A stretch of 64,000 bases of DNA from Polynucleobacter sp. 73C-SIWE. Its GTDB lineage: Bacteria; Pseudomonadota; Gammaproteobacteria; Burkholderiales; Burkholderiaceae. Positions 60,721 through 64,000 of this stretch are shown in pieces. Below the pieces are notes generated by a model that was not told where the DNA came from, ran no database searches, and saw only the letters and a program-made list of their open reading frames with translations. The stretch lies in assembly GCF_018882465.1 (NCBI RefSeq), contig NZ_JACVOK010000002.1:496001-560000 (forward strand), written 5' to 3'. How positions within the stretch are numbered: the first letter of the stretch is position 1; every line of letters begins with the position of its first letter. The position numbers and the translations under genes are program-made.

Positions 60721-62877
60721 TTAAGCTGTTTCGTCAGCTGCAGGAGCCGCTTCAGCAGCACCAGCTAAAGGAGCAATCGTGCCACCCTCATCTGCCATTG
60801 CGGCTTTAAGAGATAAACGCAAACGACCACGCTCATCAGCAGCAAGCAACTTCACGCGCACAACCTGACCTTCTTGCAAGTAATCTTTGACTTCTTTAAC
60901 GCGTTCGTTAGAGATTTCAGAGATGTGCAAGAGACCATCTTTACCTGGAAGAATGTTTACTAAGGCACCAAACTCGAGCAATTTCACAACTGGGCCTTCG
61001 TAGATCTTGCCTACTTCAGCTTCTGCAGTGATGCCTTCGATACGTGCTTTTGCTTCTGCCATGCCTTCAGCGCTGGTAGAAGCAATGGTCACTGTACCGT
61101 CATCTTTAATATCGATACTGCAACCAGTTTCTTTGGTCAAGGCCTGAATGGTTGCTCCACCCTTACCAATCACTTCACGAATCTTGTCTGGATGAATCTT
61201 GAATGAGACCATGCGTGGAGCATGTGCTGACAGCTCTGTACGAACTGAACCCATAGCTTCTTGCATTTTGCTCAAGATATGCAAGCGACCTTCTTTAGCT
61301 TGTGCCAACGCAACTTGCATAATTTCTTTAGTAATACCTTGAACTTTGATGTCCATCTGGAGCGCAGTAATACCGTTTGCAGTACCCGCTACTTTGAAGT
61401 CCATATCGCCTAAGTGATCTTCGTCACCCAAGATATCGGTCAATACAGCAAAACGATTGCCATCGAGAATCAAGCCCATTGCTACACCAGCAACGTGAGC
61501 TTTTACTGGAACACCCGCATCCATCATTGCCAAACAGCCACCGCAAACGGAAGCCATGGATGATGAGCCATTGGACTCAGTGATTTCTGAAACAACACGG
61601 ATGCTGTATGCAAAATCTTCTGGGCTTGGCAATACTGGAATCAATGCGCGCTTGGCCAAACGACCGTGACCAATTTCACGACGCTTAGGGCTACCTACAC
61701 GGCCAGTTTCGCCTGTAGCGAATGGAGGCATGTTGTAGTGGAACATGAAACGATCGCGGTATTCACCTTCGAGAGCATCAATAATTTGCTCGTCACGAGC
61801 AGTACCCAAGGTAGCAACTACCAAGGCTTGTGTTTCACCACGGGTAAACAATGCAGAACCGTGTGTACGTGGCAATACGCCATTACGAATTTCAATTGGG
61901 CGAACAGTACGTGTATCGCGACCATCAATACGTGGCTCACCGTTCAGAATCTGGCTACGAACAATCTTCGCTTCGATTTCAAACATGATGTCACTCACAG
62001 CAACAGCATCAACGTCGCCTTCTTCAGATAACTTCGCCAATACTTGTTTAGAGATTTCTTTCAGCTTGTCTGAACGTGCACCCTTTTGACGAATCTGATA
62101 AGCCTCGCGCAATGGAGCTTCAGCCAATGCAGTGACCTTAGCAATAAACGGCTCATCTTTAGGAGCTGCAGTCCAATCCCACTCTGGCTTACCAGCTTCA
62201 CGCACTAAATCATTGATTGCGTTGATCGCAGTTTGCATTTGATCATGGCCATAAACCACGGCACCCAACATCACATCTTCGGATAATTGGTTTGCTTCAG
62301 ACTCCACCATCAATACAGCAGCTTGTGTACCAGCAACGATCAAATCCAGTTCACTAGTAGCTTGCTCTGTACGAGTTGGGTTCAAAAGGTATTGGCCATT
62401 AGCGTAACCAACACGAGCTGCGCCAACTGGGCCAGCAAAAGGAATGCCTGAAACTGCCAAAGCTGCAGAAGCAGCGATCAAAGCAGGAATATCAGCAGGC
62501 ACGTCTGGGTTAATGGACAACACATGCACTACAACCTGAACTTCGTTTAAGAAACCTTCTGGGAACAAAGGACGTAATGGACGGTCAATCAAACGGGAGA
62601 TCAAAGTCTCACCTTCTGATGGACGACCTTCACGGCGAAAGAAGCCGCCAGGGATCTTGCCTGCTGCGTAAGTCTTTTCTAAATAATCTACTGTTAATGG
62701 GAAAAAGGATTGGCCTGGCTTTGCAGACTTAGAGGCAACTACTGTACCCATTACTACGGTGTCATCAACGTTAACAATAACGGCACCACCAGATTGGCGA
62801 GCAATCTCGCCTGTTTCCATTGTTACTTGATGATTACCCCATTGAAAACTCTTTACTGCTTTTTTAAACATAGTCAT
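60721..62877 (-). CDS. pnp: polyribonucleotide nucleotidyltransferase (PNPase)
   Basis: A 718-residue phosphorolytic 3'-5' exoribonuclease. It has two RNase PH-like domains (the second with [19 protein letters not shown] and the [20 protein letters not shown]-type metal site, here [16 protein letters not shown]), then a KH domain ([20 protein letters not shown]) and an S1 domain ([32 protein letters not shown]). I start at 62877 because GGAG stands nine bases before this ATG. ATGs at 62871 and 62901 are alternatives. The preceding 267 bases form a hairpin-rich leader. Confidence 0.97.
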   Translation of the reverse strand: MTMFKKAVKSFQWGNHQVTMETGEIARQSGGAVIVNVDDTVVMGTVVASKSAKPGQSFFPLTVDYLEKTYAAGKIPGGFFRREGRPSEGETLISRLIDRPLRPLFPEGFLNEVQVVVHVLSINPDVPADIPALIAASAALAVSGIPFAGPVGAARVGYANGQYLLNPTRTEQATSELDLIVAGTQAAVLMVESEANQLSEDVMLGAVVYGHDQMQTAINAINDLVREAGKPEWDWTAAPKDEPFIAKVTALAEAPLREAYQIRQKGARSDKLKEISKQVLAKLSEEGDVDAVAVSDIMFEIEAKIVRSQILNGEPRIDGRDTRTVRPIEIRNGVLPRTHGSALFTRGETQALVVATLGTARDEQIIDALEGEYRDRFMFHYNMPPFATGETGRVGSPKRREIGHGRLAKRALIPVLPSPEDFAYSIRVVSEITESNGSSSMASVCGGCLAMMDAGVPVKAHVAGVAMGLILDGNRFAVLTDILGDEDHLGDMDFKVAGTANGITALQMDIKVQGITKEIMQVALAQAKEGRLHILSKMQEAMGSVRTELSAHAPRMVSFKIHPDKIREVIGKGGATIQALTKETGCSIDIKDDGTVTIASTSAEGMAEAKARIEGITAEAEVGKIYEGPVVKLLEFGALVNILPGKDGLLHISEISNERVKEVKDYLQEGQVVRVKLLAADERGRLRLSLKAAMADEGGTIAPLAGAAEAAPAADETA

Positions 62878-62941
62878 TCTGATCTTCTCCAAATTGTTCA
62901 CGCAAAACTCACATGAGCATTACGCTTGTCGTGGGATAAAG

Positions 62942-62960
62942 CAGTGTCACGACAACACTG
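62942..62960 (-). promoter_or_regulatory. small hairpin in the pnp leader
   Basis: CAGTGT and ACACTG pair around a seven-base loop on the - strand, about 65 bases before the pnp start. With the larger hairpin upstream it forms a structured 5' leader. Confidence 0.45.
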
Positions 62961-62986
62961 GAGCGATTTAAGGTCACAAGGGATGC

Positions 62987-63031
62987 CATTCCAGGGAGAC
63001 TCTGATCGATATTCAGAAACCCATTGGAATG
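62987..63031 (-). promoter_or_regulatory. long imperfect hairpin in the pnp leader
   Basis: On the - strand CATTCCA pairs with TGGAATG, GGG with CCC, and TCTGA with TCAGA around the loop ATATCGA, giving 15 pairs with small internal loops. E. coli pnp has an RNase III-cleaved hairpin at the corresponding place, through which PNPase represses its own mRNA. The sequence itself is not conserved, so an equivalent role is inference. Confidence 0.5.
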
Positions 63032-63066
63032 ACACGATCCCCTACACAAATGAACTTGAAGCGCCC

Positions 63067-63128
63067 AAAAAACATGCCATCTGCTTAAGACTGAATCTGG
63101 AAAGAAACAACCCTAAGAAAGATGGCAT
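63067..63128 (-). terminator. terminator after rpsO
   Basis: ATGCCATCT and AGATGGCAT form a nine-pair stem, helped by CTTA/TAAG inside, around a long loop. TTTTTT follows directly on the - strand. It lies 17 bases after the rpsO stop and should separate rpsO from pnp or allow partial read-through. Confidence 0.75.
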
Positions 63129-63144
63129 TGCATACCGATAAGAA

Positions 63145-63414
63145 TTACTTACGGAGACCTAATTTGTCGATCAATGCGCGATAGCGATCCAAATCTTTGC
63201 CCTTGAGATAATCCAAGAGGCGACGGCGACGTGAAACCATCTTCAACAAACCACGACGGCTGTGATGATCTTTAGCGTTAGCCTTGAAATGGGGGGTTAA
63301 TTCATTGATGCGGGCTGTTAGCAATGAAACTTGAACTTCAGGGCTACCCGTATCGTTTGCGCTGCGCGCGTTTTCTTTGACGATTTCCGCCGTCTTAATA
63401 TCAGCAACTGCCAT
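63145..63414 (-). CDS. rpsO: 30S ribosomal protein S15
   Basis: An 89-residue primary rRNA-binding protein, the same length as in E. coli. Conserved blocks are [56 protein letters not shown] and the final [12 protein letters not shown]. It binds 16S rRNA at a three-way junction and initiates assembly of the 30S platform. AAGGAG precedes the start. It is upstream of pnp, the standard bacterial pair. Confidence 0.98.
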   Translation of the reverse strand: MAVADIKTAEIVKENARSANDTGSPEVQVSLLTARINELTPHFKANAKDHHSRRGLLKMVSRRRRLLDYLKGKDLDRYRALIDKLGLRK

Positions 63415-63516
63415 TTTTAATGCTCCTTACTTGCGAACACTTGAGCTTTCACCCAATTTGTGTCGTGCGTTATAAACAAAATAAAACAAAAAAGCTTTAT
63501 AAATCAAAGCCATCGA

Positions 63517-63547
63517 ATTGTAGCAGATAGGCCCTATAAAATGCCAA
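63517..63547 (-). promoter_or_regulatory. candidate rpsO promoter with extended -10
   Basis: On the - strand TTGGCA (63547-63542, 5/6) and TGC-TACAAT (-10 at 63522-63517, 5/6 with an extended TGn) are separated by 19 bases. The predicted leader is about 95 bases. A long spacer is tolerated when the extended -10 is present. Confidence 0.6.
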
Positions 63548-63630
63548 AAGACCCCCTACTATTGGTATGCTTTAGTAAGTAAAATCTCTCAAATAATAAA
63601 ATTATCTATATAAATCAATAACTTATCATA

Positions 63631-64000
63631 ATGAACCCATATTTACGCTCCCTATTAGCCATAGCAATATTGGGATTTAGTCTTAACCAAGCTGCTTTTG
63701 CGCAATTCTCAAATCCATTTGGCCCAAGCAAAACAGTTGCCCAGCAAAAAGATGACATTCTCAAAAAGAATGACGAAATCCTAAAGCATCTCTACCAGGT
63801 ACAACCAAAGGCAAAAGACCTCATTGATAAATCGATTGGGTATGCCACTTTTAGTAACTTCGGCATGAAAATTTTGATTGCTGGTGGCGGCACAGGCACA
63901 GGCGTAGTGATCAACAAATCATCTAAGAAACCGGTCTACATGGATATGGCAGAGGTGCAGGCAGGTCTTGGCCTGGGCATTAAATCATTTCAAAATATTT
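63631..64000 (+). CDS. SYLF-domain (YSC84-like) secreted protein, 3'-truncated by the window edge
   Basis: The frame is open from the ATG at 63631 to the end, giving 123 residues. A signal peptide is visible (MNPYLRSLLAIAILGFSLNQ, cut near AFA/QFSNPF). The mature part begins with a Lys/Asp-rich helix and enters the SYLF lipid-binding domain: IDKSIGYATFSNFGMKILIAGGGTGTGVVIN, then MDMAEVQAGLGLGIKSFQN. Bacterial SYLF proteins are periplasmic and of unknown function; the domain binds phosphoinositides in eukaryotes. It is divergent from rpsO. Confidence 0.88.
   Translation, partial: MNPYLRSLLAIAILGFSLNQAAFAQFSNPFGPSKTVAQQKDDILKKNDEILKHLYQVQPKAKDLIDKSIGYATFSNFGMKILIAGGGTGTGVVINKSSKKPVYMDMAEVQAGLGLGIKSFQNI

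Noticed and set aside
62926-63141. 71-codon open frame on the + strand between pnp and rpsO
   Set aside because: It covers the rpsO terminator and the pnp leader hairpins, lacks a ribosome site, and its translation shows no domain-like features.

Overview
The window looks like a core-genome segment of a betaproteobacterium of the order Burkholderiales. Moderate GC content, compact spacing, family types such as the Bug-type receptor and PIG3 quinone reductase, and the order tpiA-secG-tRNA-Leu-nuoA..N suggest a small-genome freshwater lineage such as Polynucleobacter. That genus call is inference from gene content and protein style, not from a search. There are no rRNA genes, insertion sequences, prophages or CRISPR arrays, and no stretch above 300 bases lacks a gene.

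Layout. Positions 1-2172 (+) hold a membrane-lipid cluster: a glycosyltransferase cut by the window edge, diacylglycerol kinase, and an OlsB-like N-acyltransferase. Positions 2181-5572 (-) hold exopolyphosphatase, a small GDCC zinc-ribbon protein and a DUF2252 protein. An MgtC-like membrane protein and a 66-residue Lys-tailed protein follow (+). Positions 6427-13051 (-) are a complete phosphate operon, pstS-pstC-pstA-pstB-phoU-phoB-phoR, with a good Pho box ahead of pstS and a weaker candidate ahead of ppx. Positions 13216-18205 (-) are rlmE-ftsH-folP-glmM, with yhbY divergent. Then come carA-carB-greA and a DUF4149 protein (-), then gloB-mltD-prpE (-).

Positions 28873-35381 (+) carry a YafS-like methyltransferase, rnhA, a two-gene RND efflux system and dnaQ. 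Apart from the pump, mltD-gloB-yafS-rnhA-dnaQ are the same neighbours as in E. coli. Positions 35390-43638 are a metabolic block: tartrate/D-malate-type dehydrogenase, SprT-like protease, amidase, Bug receptor, Old Yellow Enzyme, methylmalonate-semialdehyde dehydrogenase, a DUF1178 protein and a Nudix hydrolase. Positions 43769-58268 (-) are the full 14-gene complex I operon nuoA-N. Upstream of it on the same strand lie tRNA-Leu(GAG), secG, tpiA, a quinone oxidoreductase, pnp and rpsO. A SYLF-domain protein runs off the right edge.

The genes work together in several ways. PhoR/PhoB sense and PstSCAB/PhoU import phosphate. Ppx mobilises polyphosphate, and the lipid cluster could support phosphorus-free membrane lipids. 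The nuo operon supplies the proton-pumping respiratory entry point. rpsO and pnp are separated by a terminator and a hairpin-rich pnp leader, resembling the arrangement that is autoregulated in enterobacteria. No obviously novel multi-gene system is visible. The most interesting signals are regulatory: a palindrome fused to the pstS Pho box, several genes that look leaderless, start codons of divergent genes only 6 bases apart, and an efflux pump translationally coupled to dnaQ.
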